Assembly: GCF_001005295.1 (NCBI RefSeq)
Contig: NZ_LBMK01000002.1
Location: 740,527 to 804,526, forward strand
Direction of reading: 5' to 3'
DNA: 64,000 nucleotides
Source: Streptomyces yangpuensis
GTDB taxonomy: Bacteria > Actinomycetota > Actinomycetes > Streptomycetales > Streptomycetaceae
A program made the translations under genes and the position numbers. The notes below the pieces were generated by a model. It saw nothing but the letters and a program-made list of their open reading frames with translations. It searched no databases and had not been told where the DNA came from. Positions 1-8,153 of this stretch are shown piece after piece. Numbering within the stretch: position 1 is the first letter of the stretch; each line of letters opens with the position of its first letter.

Positions 1-132
1 TACCTCTCTGATGCTGCCCGGCCGTCCCGCCGCCCCCACACCCACCCCGCACCGTCGAAGCCACCGCCCCGCCGCACCACCACCACCCCCGCCGTCGTGC
101 TTTTCGCCTCCGTCCCGCCGCACTGCACGCCG

Positions 133-570
133 TCAGTCGTTCAGCAGGCGGGCCTTCGCCGCCGTGAACTCCTGAGGGGTCAGCAGGCCCTCGCGGGCCA
201 GGTCGGCCAGTTGGCGCAGCTCCGCCGCCAGACCGGCGGGGGCTGCCGGGCCGGGCTCCGGGCGGGTGCCCCAGTACAGCGCGCCGAGCGGTTCCGGCTC
301 GCCGTCAGGATCGGGTTCGTCCGTCGGCTCGGGCTCGGGCTCGGGCTCGGGTTCGTCCGTCGGCTCCGGGCCGAGGTCGTTCATCGGCTCCGGCTCCTCC
401 GTGAAATCCGGCTCCGGCTCCGGCTCCGCCGCCCAGCGTGGCCGCTCGTGGTGCCGTGGTTCGTCCGGGCGTGCCGCGCCCGCCGCCCGGGCCAGCAGGC
501 CCCGCAGCAGGGGCGACCCCGCCGGGCGGTTCGCGGCGTGGACCGTCACTCCCCTCGGCCGGATGAACAT
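133..570 (-). CDS. SHOCT domain-containing protein
   Basis: A 145-residue protein made of a basic N-terminus, a long acidic low-complexity middle rich in Pro-Glu and Asp-Glu-Pro repeats, and a C-terminal short helical domain. The last 30 residues (LRQLADLAREGLLTPQEFTA and the Lys/Arg-rich end) match the SHOCT (short C-terminal) domain, found at the C-termini of bacterial proteins and thought to aid oligomerisation. The start ATG shares its A with the TGA stop of the upstream DUF6325 gene (TGATG), so the two are almost certainly translationally coupled. There is no signal peptide or membrane segment. The acidic middle is encoded by a hexamer-like GGCTCG repeat on the plus strand. Function unknown; the pairing suggests work with the DUF6325 protein. 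Confidence 0.82.
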   Translation of the reverse strand: MFIRPRGVTVHAANRPAGSPLLRGLLARAAGAARPDEPRHHERPRWAAEPEPEPDFTEEPEPMNDLGPEPTDEPEPEPEPEPTDEPDPDGEPEPLGALYWGTRPEPGPAAPAGLAAELRQLADLAREGLLTPQEFTAAKARLLND

Positions 571-977
571 CAGGCCACCCCTGCCCGGGGGTCCGAGGGG
601 ACCCGGTCCGGAGGGATGCGGACCGAGCCCACGATCCGGCCGCCGGCCGCCCGTACGGCGATCGCCGCGTCCTCGGCCCAAACGTGCTCGACCACCAGCA
701 GCAGCGCGCAGCTGCCGCGCTCCAGCAGGTCCGCCGCCTCGTGGACGTCCTCCGGTCCGATCAGCCGGGCCGCGTCCCGCCCCGTCAGCAGACCGTGCAG
801 TTCCACGAACTCGTCGAACTCGGCTGCCAAGACCTCCCCCGACGCCGTCTTGGTGGCGACGAGCCCGTCGATCAGCCGGACCACCCCCGACTTGCGCAGC
901 CCCATCACGGCCTCGACGGCCGGCACCCGCAGCTGCTCCTCGGGGAAGGCGAGGACGATGAATTCCACAGGTCCCAT
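570..977 (-). CDS. DUF6325 family protein
   Basis: A 135-residue soluble protein starting MGPVEFIVLAFPEEQ, which I recognise as the DUF6325 family common in Streptomyces and often encoded beside SHOCT proteins. The pattern is two similar alpha/beta halves: one ends in the Asp-Gly-Leu-Val-Ala segment near residue 40, the other in an Arg-Ile-Val-Gly-Ser segment near the C-terminus. A purine-rich site (GAGGAG) lies about 9 nt before the ATG. It is divergent from the SEDS gene, with about 106 bp between them. No catalytic motif is visible. In other genomes the family tends to appear in stress-type operons, but that is association only. Confidence 0.85.
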   Translation of the reverse strand: MGPVEFIVLAFPEEQLRVPAVEAVMGLRKSGVVRLIDGLVATKTASGEVLAAEFDEFVELHGLLTGRDAARLIGPEDVHEAADLLERGSCALLLVVEHVWAEDAAIAVRAAGGRIVGSVRIPPDRVPSDPRAGVA

Positions 978-1083
978 GCGCCTCGGCTCCTCACTCTCGA
1001 CACTTCCGACCGTTTGTGACGACTCTTCGGCACACTATGACATAAAGGGACATAGCATCCATCTGCTTGCTACGTTTCGGGGT

Positions 1084-2454
1084 ATGACCGCTCTGACGGC
1101 GAAGGTGGCGGAGCCTTCCCCGCCCCCGCCACCCGAAGCCGGCGCGCCCAAACGCCGGGGAGTCGAGCTGGCGCTCCTCGCGGGTGCCGTCCTGATCTCC
1201 GTACTCGGTCACCTCCACGTCGGCCTCGTGACCACCGGCCGCATCCCCGACCCCGCCGACCGGTACGCGGTCGGCCTCGCGGTGGCGGCGCTGCTCGCCC
1301 ACCTCGCCGTACGGTTCACGGCCCCGTACGCCGACCCCCTCGTGCTCCCCATCGCCGTCCTGCTCAACGGCCTCGGTCTGGTCCTCATCCAGCGCCTCGA
1401 CGCGACCACCCCCGGCCACCCCACCGCGGACGACCAGCTCCTGTGGTCCGCCCTCGGCGTGGTGCTCTTCGTCCTCGTCGTCGTGCTGCTCCGCGACCAC
1501 CGGGCGCTCCAGCGCTACGCGTACCTGTCCGTCGCCACCGCCCTGGTGCTGATGCTCGTGCCCGTCTTCTTCCCGGCGGTCAACGGCGCGCACATCTGGA
1601 TCCGCTTCGCCGGGCTCTCCTTCCAGCCGGGGGAGTTCGCCAAGATCCTGCTGGCCGTGTTCTTCGCCGCCTACCTCGCCGCGAACCGCACCGCCCTGGC
1701 CCTGACCGGCCGCCGGCTCTTCTGGAAGCTGCGCCTCCTGCCGGGCCGCGTGCTCGGCCCGATCCTCACGATCTGGCTGCTCAGCGTCGGCCTGCTCGTC
1801 CTGGAACGGGACCTCGGCACCTCGCTGCTGTTCTTCGGCCTGTTCGTGATCATGCTGTTCACCGCCACCGGGCGGATCGGCTGGATCGCGATCGGACTGC
1901 TGCTCGCCGCCCTCGGCGCCTACGCCGTCGGGACCTTGGAACCGCACGTGAACAGCCGTGTGGACGACTGGCTGAATCCTTTCGCCTCCATCGAGCGCGG
2001 CGAGGGCCCCGGCCAGCTCGCCCAGTCCCTCTTCGCCTTCGGCGCCGGCGGCCTCCTCGGGGCCGGTCTCGGCCACGGCCAGTCCTTCCTCATCGGGTTC
2101 GCCGCCAAGTCGGACTTCATCCTCGCCACCGCGGGGGAGGAGCTCGGCCTCGTCGGCCTCACCGCGATCCTGCTCCTCTACGGGCTCCTCGTCGCCCGCG
2201 GGTTCCGCGCCGGCCTCGCCCTGCGCGACCCCTTCGGCCGGCTGCTCGCCACCGGCCTCGCCTCGATCGTCGCGCTCCAGGTCTTCGTCATCGCGGGCGG
2301 TGTCACCGGGCTGATCCCGCTCACCGGCATGGCCATGCCCTTCCTCGCCCAGGGTGGCTCCTCCGTCGTCACCAACTGGATCATCGTCGCCCTGCTGGTC
2401 CGGCTCAGCGACAGCGCACGCAGACCCCGTCCCGCGCAGGAGGCGGCCGAGTGA
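1084..2454 (+). CDS. FtsW/RodA/SpoVE (SEDS) family peptidoglycan polymerase
   Basis: A 456-residue polytopic membrane protein of the SEDS family, which polymerises glycan strands from lipid II in partnership with a class B PBP. After a Pro-rich cytoplasmic N-terminus it has about ten hydrophobic segments. Visible family signatures are LERDLGTSLLFFG (with the conserved catalytic-type Asp), KSDFILATAGEELGLVG, and the Pro-rich end LTGMAMPFLAQGGSS. The next gene starts inside its stop codon (GTGA overlap) and is the cognate transpeptidase. The ATG follows a possible -10 (TACGTT) by 7 nt, so the transcript may have almost no leader. Streptomyces carry several SEDS genes; this is a RodA/FtsW paralogue paired with a PbpA-like protein, and the exact subtype is not certain. 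Confidence 0.9.
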   Translation: MTALTAKVAEPSPPPPPEAGAPKRRGVELALLAGAVLISVLGHLHVGLVTTGRIPDPADRYAVGLAVAALLAHLAVRFTAPYADPLVLPIAVLLNGLGLVLIQRLDATTPGHPTADDQLLWSALGVVLFVLVVVLLRDHRALQRYAYLSVATALVLMLVPVFFPAVNGAHIWIRFAGLSFQPGEFAKILLAVFFAAYLAANRTALALTGRRLFWKLRLLPGRVLGPILTIWLLSVGLLVLERDLGTSLLFFGLFVIMLFTATGRIGWIAIGLLLAALGAYAVGTLEPHVNSRVDDWLNPFASIERGEGPGQLAQSLFAFGAGGLLGAGLGHGQSFLIGFAAKSDFILATAGEELGLVGLTAILLLYGLLVARGFRAGLALRDPFGRLLATGLASIVALQVFVIAGGVTGLIPLTGMAMPFLAQGGSSVVTNWIIVALLVRLSDSARRPRPAQEAAE

Positions 2455-3911
2455 TCCGCTACATCCGCTGGTGCGCGTACTTCTGCGCGCTGCTGCTCCT
2501 CGCCCTGCTGGTCAACATCGCCCGCGTACAGGTGTGGGAGTCCGCCGCCTACGGCGCGAACCCGGCCAACAAGCGCTCCGCCATCGAGCGGTACGCCGAG
2601 CCGCGCGGGGACATCCTCGTCGACGGACGGCCCGTCACGGGCTCCCGCGACAGCGGCCAGCTGCTGCGCTACGAGCGGACGTACGCCAACGGTCCGCTCT
2701 ACGCGCCCGTCACCGGTTTCTCCTCCCAGACGTACGGGACCAGCTTCGTGGAGCGCGCCGAGGACGCCGTGCTGTCGGGCACGGACCCGGGGCTTTCGGC
2801 GTTCCCGCTCTGGTACGACCTGTCCCGCGGCCGCCCGGCCGGCGGGAACGCCGTCACCACCGTGCGCGCCGCGGTGCAGCGGGCCGCGTACGCCGGGCTC
2901 GGCGGGAAACGCGGGGCGGTGGCCGCCCTCGAACCGGCCACGGGGAAGATCCTGGCGCTGGTCAGCAGCCCCTCGTACGACCCGGCCGTGCTCTCCGGCA
3001 CGGGGACGAAGCCGCGCGGGGCCTGGGCGGCGCTCAACGCGGACCCCGCCCGGCCGATGCTCAACCGGGCGCTGCGCGAGACGTACCCGCCCGGCTCCAC
3101 CTTCAAGATCGTGACGGCGGCGGCGGCCCTGGACGCGGGCGTGGTCACCGATGTGGACGCGCCGACCCGGACCCCGGACCCCTACCCGCTGCCCGGGACC
3201 AGCACCCTGCTGCCGAACGCTGCCACGGGCTGCGAGGACGCCTCCATGGCCGAGGCCGTGCAGTGGTCGTGCAACACGGTGATGGCGAAGATCGGGGTGC
3301 AGGTCGGGCTGCGCCGGATGACGGAGGCGGCCCGCCGCTTCGGCTTCAACACGGAAGGGCTGCGGGTCCCCTCGTGGGTGTCCCGGTCGAACTTCGACAC
3401 GGACATGAGCCTGGACCAGCTGGCCCTCTCCTCCATCGGGCAGTTCAACACCACAGCCACACCGCTGCAGATGGCGATGGTGGCCGCGGCCGTCGCGAAC
3501 GGCGGCGAGCTGGCCTCCCCGTACCTGGTGGAACGGACGACCCAGGACGACGGTTCCCCGGTGCGGCGCGGCGACCGGCGCAGCCTCGGGCGGGCGATGA
3601 ACCCGGCCACCGCGCTGCGGATGCAGGAGCTGATGGTGAAGGTGGTGGAGCGGGGGACGGGCCGGAACGCGGCGATCCCCGGCGCGGTGGTCGGCGGCAA
3701 GACCGGCACGGCCCAGCACGGCGTCGGCAACGCGGGGACCCCGTACGCCTGGTTCATCTCCTGGGCCCGCGCCGAGGGTGCGGCCCTGCCGGCCGTGGCG
3801 GTCGCGGTGGTGGTGGAGGACGCGTCGGCGGACCGGGGTGACATCAGCGGCAACGGCGCGGCCGCGCCGATCGCCCGGGCGGTGATGAAGGCCGCGCTGG
3901 CGGCGCGGTGA
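2451..3911 (+). CDS. Class B penicillin-binding protein (transpeptidase)
   Basis: A 486-residue single-pass membrane protein: one N-terminal hydrophobic segment (about residues 8-25), a short PBP dimer region, and a C-terminal transpeptidase domain. All three active-site motifs are present: SxxK with the nucleophile Ser216 (in PPGSTFKIVTA), SCN at 273-275, and KTGTA starting at Lys417. It would cross-link glycan strands made by the SEDS protein encoded just upstream. GTG was chosen because it overlaps the upstream TGA (GTGA) and gives a membrane-anchor N-terminus. The length and architecture resemble mycobacterial PbpA, usually paired with RodA. No beta-lactamase substitutions are apparent. 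Confidence 0.92.
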   Translation: MIRYIRWCAYFCALLLLALLVNIARVQVWESAAYGANPANKRSAIERYAEPRGDILVDGRPVTGSRDSGQLLRYERTYANGPLYAPVTGFSSQTYGTSFVERAEDAVLSGTDPGLSAFPLWYDLSRGRPAGGNAVTTVRAAVQRAAYAGLGGKRGAVAALEPATGKILALVSSPSYDPAVLSGTGTKPRGAWAALNADPARPMLNRALRETYPPGSTFKIVTAAAALDAGVVTDVDAPTRTPDPYPLPGTSTLLPNAATGCEDASMAEAVQWSCNTVMAKIGVQVGLRRMTEAARRFGFNTEGLRVPSWVSRSNFDTDMSLDQLALSSIGQFNTTATPLQMAMVAAAVANGGELASPYLVERTTQDDGSPVRRGDRRSLGRAMNPATALRMQELMVKVVERGTGRNAAIPGAVVGGKTGTAQHGVGNAGTPYAWFISWARAEGAALPAVAVAVVVEDASADRGDISGNGAAAPIARAVMKAALAAR

Positions 3912-3928
3912 GGCGGCCCCGGCGCCGG

Positions 3929-3998
3929 CCCCGGCACCGGCCCCGGCCCTGGGGTCGTGGTCCGGGGGTCGCGGTCCGGGCCGGGGTCGGTGCCGGGG
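3929..3998. terminator. Bidirectional terminator between convergent PBP and M23 genes
   Basis: Two 21-nt arms (3929-3949 and 3978-3998) are complementary at every position except one G-T wobble, around a 28-nt loop. They fill almost the whole 89-bp gap between two convergent stop codons. There is no U-tract, as usual in Streptomyces. Confidence 0.7.
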
Positions 3999-4000
3999 TC

Positions 4001-5266
4001 TCAGTACGAGCAGCCGCTGGTGGGCAACGTGCCGGGAGCCTGCGGGGTGACGCCGTCGTAGAGGTCGAGGAGCATACGCTGCGGGCAGTGCTTCACGCCT
4101 GAGATGCGGATCTCGAAGTGCAGGTGCGGGCCGGTGGACTGCCCCGTGTTGCCGGACTCGCCCAGGTACTGGCCGGGGGAGACGGTCGATCCGGCCGCCA
4201 CGCCCCGCTGGCTGAGGTGGCCGTATATGTAAGTGGCGCCGTCGGCCCCGTTGATCTGGATCCCGTTGCCGAAGCCGCCGTCGATGTAGCTGACGGTTCC
4301 CCGGGTGACCGCGTGGACCGGGGTTCCGGTCGGCACCTGGATGTCGATGGCCGCGTAGTCGTGGTGCGGGTCGTCGAGCTCGCTGCGCGGTACGGCGCCG
4401 CGGGGCAGGACGTAGGCGTAGTTCCCGCCCGTGCAGGTCGCGGTCTCGGGCTGGGCGGAGAGCAGGGTCTGGGTCCAGCCGGAGGCGTCGACGGGGTCGT
4501 CGTTGTGGTAGGCGATGTCGCTGCCGGACCGGTCGTCCGGGTCGACGTCCTGGTACCAGTACATGCCGCCGGCCCCGGTCACGCCGTAGTAGAGGCCCCC
4601 GCCGGGGGAGACGAGCCGGTCGAACGCGGACCAGCCGGAGGCCACGAGCTGGGCGGAAGACCAGCCGCCACCACTGTCGATCCGGTATTCGAGGAGACGG
4701 CCGTCCGCGGTGTTGGCGATGAGCCGGTCGTCGCCGGAGGAGGCCAGGGTCTTCAGGACGAAGCCGCTGCCGACCTCCACGCGCTGGCCGATGTGCTGGG
4801 AGCCGGCGGGCTTGGCCTGCGAGACGAGGTACTGGAGGAGCACACCGCCCGCCGTGCCGTAGAGGTGGCCGTGGCCGTCGTAGACGAGCTTGTCGTGGGT
4901 CCAGCCGGTGCCGATCTGCACCGGGGGGCCGGCCAGGCCGAGCGAGAGGTTGTTGGTCTGGATGTCGACCCGGTAGAGCACCCCGCCGGGGTCCGTGACC
5001 AGGACCGTGTTGAAGTTCAGGGTGGCCATGGCCTTGGGCGTGAAGCCCAGGTCGGGCCCGATGAGCGTCTTGATCCGGTCGCCGGTCGACGGATCGATCT
5101 GTGAGTACGTCAGCCGGCCGTCGGCGAGGGCGCCGTACACGGAGACCGACCCCGTGCAGTTGGCGGTGGCCGCCTGGGCGGGGGCGGCGGTCACGGATCC
5201 CAGACCGATGGTCATCAGGCCGGCGAGCAGGGCTCCGAGCACGGGCCGGGACATGCGAGATTTCAT
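4001..5266 (-). CDS. Secreted tachylectin-like / M23 metallopeptidase
   Basis: A 421-residue exported protein. A Sec signal peptide occupies about residues 1-32, ending in APAQAA. Residues about 35-285 form repeated blades of the kind 'IGTGWTHDKLVYDGHGHLYG', typical of a tachylectin-2-like beta-propeller that binds GlcNAc-type sugars. The C-terminal 110 residues are an M23 (lysostaphin/LytM) peptidase with zinc-ligand motifs HHDYAAID and HLHFEI. This suggests a cell-wall hydrolase carrying its own sugar-binding propeller. The extra Cys residues near the C-terminus (HCPQR, GCSY) could form a disulfide. It is convergent with the SEDS/PBP pair, so genes for wall synthesis and wall cleavage meet at one terminator. 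Confidence 0.9.
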   Translation of the reverse strand: MKSRMSRPVLGALLAGLMTIGLGSVTAAPAQAATANCTGSVSVYGALADGRLTYSQIDPSTGDRIKTLIGPDLGFTPKAMATLNFNTVLVTDPGGVLYRVDIQTNNLSLGLAGPPVQIGTGWTHDKLVYDGHGHLYGTAGGVLLQYLVSQAKPAGSQHIGQRVEVGSGFVLKTLASSGDDRLIANTADGRLLEYRIDSGGGWSSAQLVASGWSAFDRLVSPGGGLYYGVTGAGGMYWYQDVDPDDRSGSDIAYHNDDPVDASGWTQTLLSAQPETATCTGGNYAYVLPRGAVPRSELDDPHHDYAAIDIQVPTGTPVHAVTRGTVSYIDGGFGNGIQINGADGATYIYGHLSQRGVAAGSTVSPGQYLGESGNTGQSTGPHLHFEIRISGVKHCPQRMLLDLYDGVTPQAPGTLPTSGCSY

Positions 5267-5450
5267 CGTCGTCCTCCAACAGGTCGTGCGCTCACGGAAG
5301 ATGATCAGGCGCAGAATTTATCGACTCCCCCTGCCGGGGGAAATGGATCTTCACGCCACATCTCCTGGGGCACGTACCGGCCGCGGGCCGCGGGCTACGG
5401 CTACCGGCCGCCGGTCATACGTCGTCGTCACGGGTCCCCGGTCACCGCCG

Positions 5451-6566
5451 TCACGTTCCCGTCGGGCCCCGCCCGTCGGCTATGGCGGCCTCGACCTCCG
5501 CCACCCGCGCCGACTCCTCGGCCGCGAACCGCTCGCGGTCGAGGGCCTCGGCGATCTCCTCGTCCTGGCTCATCAACAGGTCCAGGTCGGAGTCGCCCAT
5601 GTGGAAGACGCCCAGGTCCACGTACGCCCTCTGGAGCCGCTCGCCCCACAGCCCGATGTCCTTCACGCACGGCACGATCCGGCTGAACAGCAGTTTGCGG
5701 AACAGGTGCAGGAACTCGGACTGCTCGCTGAGCGCCTCCGCCTCCTTCGCCGGGATGCCGAAGTTCTCCAGCACCTCCACCCCGAGCAGCCGGTTCCGCA
5801 TCAGGTAGCAGCCCTCGATCACGAACTCCTCGCGCTCGCGCAGCTCGGCGTCCGTCAGCTGCCGGTAGTAGTCGCGCAGCGCCATCCGCCCGAAGGCCAC
5901 GTGCCGGGCCTCGTCCTGCATCACGTACGCCAGGAGCTGCTTGGGCAGCGGCTTGGTGGTCGTGTCCCGGATGAGGCCGAAGGAGGCCAGGGCCAGCCCC
6001 TCGATGAGCACCTGCATGCCCAGGTACGGCATGTCCCACCGGGAGTCGCGCAGGGTGTCGCCGAGCAGCCTCTGGAGGCTGTCGTTGACCGGGTACAGCA
6101 TCCCGACCTTCTCGTGCAGGAAACGCCCGAAGATCTCCGCGTGCCGGGCCTCGTCCATGGTCTGCGTGGCCGAGTAGAACTTCGCGTCGAGGTCCGGGAC
6201 GGACTCCACGATGCGCGCCGCGCACACCATCGCGCCCTGCTCGCCGTGGAGGAACTGGCTGAAGTTCCAGGCGGTGTAGTGCCGGCGCAGCTCGCCCCTG
6301 TCCTTCTCCGTCAGCTTGGCCCAGTGCCGGGTCCCGTACAGCGGAAGGGACTCGTCGGGGGTCCCCAGCGGATCGTACGGGTCCACCTCGATGTCCCAGT
6401 CGATGCGCTTGGCGCCGTCCCACTGCTTGTCCTTGCCCTTCTGGTACAGGGCGAGGAGCCGTTCGCGGCCGTCGTCGTACTCCCAGCTGAAGCGGGCGGA
6501 GCCGGAGGCGGGGATCTGCCAGACGGCCTCGCCCGGGTCCTCGGTGTAGAGCTCGTGCGTCGACAC
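5451..6566 (-). CDS. Ferritin-like diiron protein (R2-like)
   Basis: A 371-residue soluble helical protein with the ligand pattern of carboxylate-bridged diiron proteins: an early Glu in LHGEQGAMV, then DEARHAEIF, a third-helix Glu in IEGLALASFG, and DEARHVAFG. This is the fold of ribonucleotide reductase R2, AurF and related oxygenases. It lacks the rest of an R2, such as a partner-binding C-terminal tail, so an oxygenase or iron-handling role is more likely. The GTG start is preceded on its strand by GAGGGGGC, a good ribosome site. It is divergent from the AurF-family gene across 168 bp, so the two are probably co-regulated. Substrate unknown. Confidence 0.83.
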   Translation of the reverse strand: MSTHELYTEDPGEAVWQIPASGSARFSWEYDDGRERLLALYQKGKDKQWDGAKRIDWDIEVDPYDPLGTPDESLPLYGTRHWAKLTEKDRGELRRHYTAWNFSQFLHGEQGAMVCAARIVESVPDLDAKFYSATQTMDEARHAEIFGRFLHEKVGMLYPVNDSLQRLLGDTLRDSRWDMPYLGMQVLIEGLALASFGLIRDTTTKPLPKQLLAYVMQDEARHVAFGRMALRDYYRQLTDAELREREEFVIEGCYLMRNRLLGVEVLENFGIPAKEAEALSEQSEFLHLFRKLLFSRIVPCVKDIGLWGERLQRAYVDLGVFHMGDSDLDLLMSQDEEIAEALDRERFAAEESARVAEVEAAIADGRGPTGT

Positions 6567-6638
6567 TGACGCCCCCTCGTCTCGCGTACTGCCGTGCAGG
6601 ACCGGACAGTTGGCAGAGTCACACGTTGGTAGACGCGG

Positions 6639-6691
6639 GGTCAACAAGTCGTGCGCGGGGGATTGACGAGCTTGCTGACAAGCAGTCTCAT
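6639..6691. promoter_or_regulatory. Divergent promoter region of the two diiron genes
   Basis: On the plus strand, TTGACG (6663-6668), a 17-nt spacer and TCTCAT (6686-6691) form a plausible promoter for the AurF-family gene. Its spacer holds the inverted repeat GCTTG-CTGA-CAAGC (6670-6683), a candidate operator. On the minus strand, TTGACC (6644-6639) could be the -35 for the other gene, with GACTCT about 18 nt further. Inferred from sequence only. Confidence 0.45.
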
Positions 6692-6734
6692 AACCAGTGA
6701 CCGCCGGTAACTCGACGACGAGGTGTCCGAAGCC

Positions 6735-7664
6735 ATGACGACCGTGACCGAACGAGCCGCGCTCAGGGACGCCCTCGGCCTCCTCAAGGACCGGGAGCAG
6801 ATAGCCGAGCGCCTGCTGGAATCCTCGGCCAAGCACTCCTTCGACCCCGACAAGGAACTCGACTGGGACGCCCCCATGGTCGAGGGGAAGTACTACTGGC
6901 CGCCCGAGCTGCTCTCCCTCTACGACACCCCGCTCTGGAAGAAGATGGGCGAGGAGCAGCGCATCGACCTCTCCCGCCACGAGGCGGCGGCGCTCGGCTC
7001 GCTCGGCATCTGGTTCGAGATCATCCTCATGCAGCTGATGGTCCGGCACATCTACGACAAGTCGCTGACCAGCAAGCACGTGCGGTACGCCCTCACCGAG
7101 ATCGCCGACGAGTGCCGGCACTCGATGATGTTCGCCCGCATGATCCAGAAGAGTGGCAGCCCCGAGTACCCGGTCTCCCGGCTCAACCACAACCTCGCGC
7201 GGATCCTGAAGACCGTCTCCACCACCCCCGGCTCCTTCGCCTGCACCCTGCTCGGCGAGGAGATCCTCGACTGGATGCAGCGCCTGACCTTCCCGGACGA
7301 GCGCATCCAGCCGCTGGTCCGCGGCGTCACCCGGATCCACGTGATCGAGGAGGCCCGGCACGTCCGGTACGCCCGCGAGGAACTGCGCCGCCAGATGCTG
7401 ACGGCCCCGCGCTGGGAGCAGGAGCTCACCCGGATCAGCTGCGGCGAGGCCGCCCGCGTCTTCTCCCTCGCCTTCGTGAACCCGGCCGTCTACGACAACA
7501 TCGGGCTGGACCGCCGCGAGGCGGTCGCCCAGGTCCGGGCCAGCGGCCACCGCCGCGAGGTCATGCAGACCGGCGCCAAGCGGCTCACCGACTTCCTCGA
7601 CGACATCGGCGTCCTGCGCGGAGTCGGCCGCAGGCTCTGGCAGAGCTCGGGCCTCCTGGCGTAG
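6735..7664 (+). CDS. AurF-family diiron oxygenase
   Basis: A 309-residue helical protein of the AurF (p-aminobenzoate N-oxygenase) family. Iron-ligand motifs are visible in order: a Trp-Phe-Glu segment (LGIWFEIILMQ), ADECRHSMMF, LGEEILDWMQ and IEEARHVRYAREE. Family members use O2 at a diiron site, for example to oxidise amines, but many Streptomyces copies have unknown substrates and lie outside biosynthetic clusters, as here. ATG was preferred to an in-frame GTG 12 nt upstream because the GAGG ribosome site would touch the GTG. The 3' end (CTC CTG GCG TAG) is itself the first unit of a 25-bp tandem array. Confidence 0.88.
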   Translation: MTTVTERAALRDALGLLKDREQIAERLLESSAKHSFDPDKELDWDAPMVEGKYYWPPELLSLYDTPLWKKMGEEQRIDLSRHEAAALGSLGIWFEIILMQLMVRHIYDKSLTSKHVRYALTEIADECRHSMMFARMIQKSGSPEYPVSRLNHNLARILKTVSTTPGSFACTLLGEEILDWMQRLTFPDERIQPLVRGVTRIHVIEEARHVRYAREELRRQMLTAPRWEQELTRISCGEAARVFSLAFVNPAVYDNIGLDRREAVAQVRASGHRREVMQTGAKRLTDFLDDIGVLRGVGRRLWQSSGLLA

Positions 7665-7774
7665 GTCAGGGTCCGGCGTCCTGGCCTTGGGCAGGGGCCG
7701 GGCTCCTGGCGTACGGCACGGGCCGGGCTCCTGGCGTAGGACAGGTGTCGGGCCCCCGGCGTACGGCGCGGGCC
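7649..7774 (+). repeat. Five-unit 25-bp tandem array starting in the AurF-family gene 3' end
   Basis: Units at 7649-7674 (26 bp), 7675-7699, 7700-7724, 7725-7749 and 7750-7774 share the core GGGCTCCTGGCGTACGG with scattered changes. The first unit covers the last codons and TAG stop of the diiron oxygenase gene, so the array looks like serial duplication of the gene terminus. It opens a 489-bp gap without a credible gene, running to the TetR start. Confidence 0.8.
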
Positions 7775-7823
7775 GGGGGAGCGGCGGCCGGGGCCGGACC
7801 CACGGGCGGGCACGGGTCCGGCC

Positions 7824-7902
7824 GGAGGCCCGCGCGCAGGGGCGCGGACGGGCCGCGGCCCGGACGCCGGGACGGGCGCGGGGAGGCCCGCGCGCAGGGG
7901 CG
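7824..7902 (+). repeat. Perfect 21-bp direct repeat
   Basis: A 21-bp sequence beginning GGAGGCCCGCGCGCAGGGGC occurs at 7824-7844 and again at 7882-7902, 58 bp apart, in the same gap as the 25-bp array. The stretch between them is also GC-only and repetitive (GGACGG, CGCGGG motifs). Confidence 0.75.
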
Positions 7903-8006
7903 GACGGAGCGACGGAGGCGGGGACGGCCGGCGCACGCGGGGTCCTGGCGCAGGCCCGGACGCAGGGCCGGAGGGGCGGAGCCCCGGACAGCCCGGACGT
8001 TGCGGC

Positions 8007-8054
8007 GTCCGCCGGTCCGCCGGTCCGCCGGTCCGCCGGTCCGCCGGTCCGCCG
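8007..8054 (+). repeat. Six perfect 8-bp tandem units GTCCGCCG
   Basis: Six consecutive identical octamers, followed by degenerate copies (GTCC, GCCC) up to about 8085. It is a microsatellite-like tract upstream of the TetR gene. Slippage in such a tract would change the length between the repeat zone and the TetR promoter, though no coding frame depends on it. Confidence 0.85.
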
Positions 8055-8141
8055 GCCTGTCCGCCCGTCCCCCCGTCCGTCCATCGGTCCGGATCGGGCC
8101 GGGACTTCGCGGACGCCGGTCGCGGGCGGTGGCTCCCGGGC

Positions 8142-8147
8142 TACCCT
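8142..8147 (+). promoter_or_regulatory. -10 element for an apparently leaderless TetR gene
   Basis: TACCCT ends 6 nt before the ATG, and no purine-rich ribosome site precedes the start. This is the layout of a leaderless Streptomyces transcript. A clear -35 is not visible. Confidence 0.5.
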
Positions 8148-8153
8148 GCGGTC

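Noticed and set aside
2178..5279. 1033-codon open frame on the minus strand across the SEDS, PBP and peptidase genes
   Set aside because: It is antisense to two genes with clear catalytic motifs and its translation is Arg/Pro/Gly nonsense with no domain, a normal effect of high third-position GC.
7649..8054. CRISPR-like repeats
   Set aside because: Units are directly adjacent with no unique spacers, they are degenerate, and there are no cas genes.
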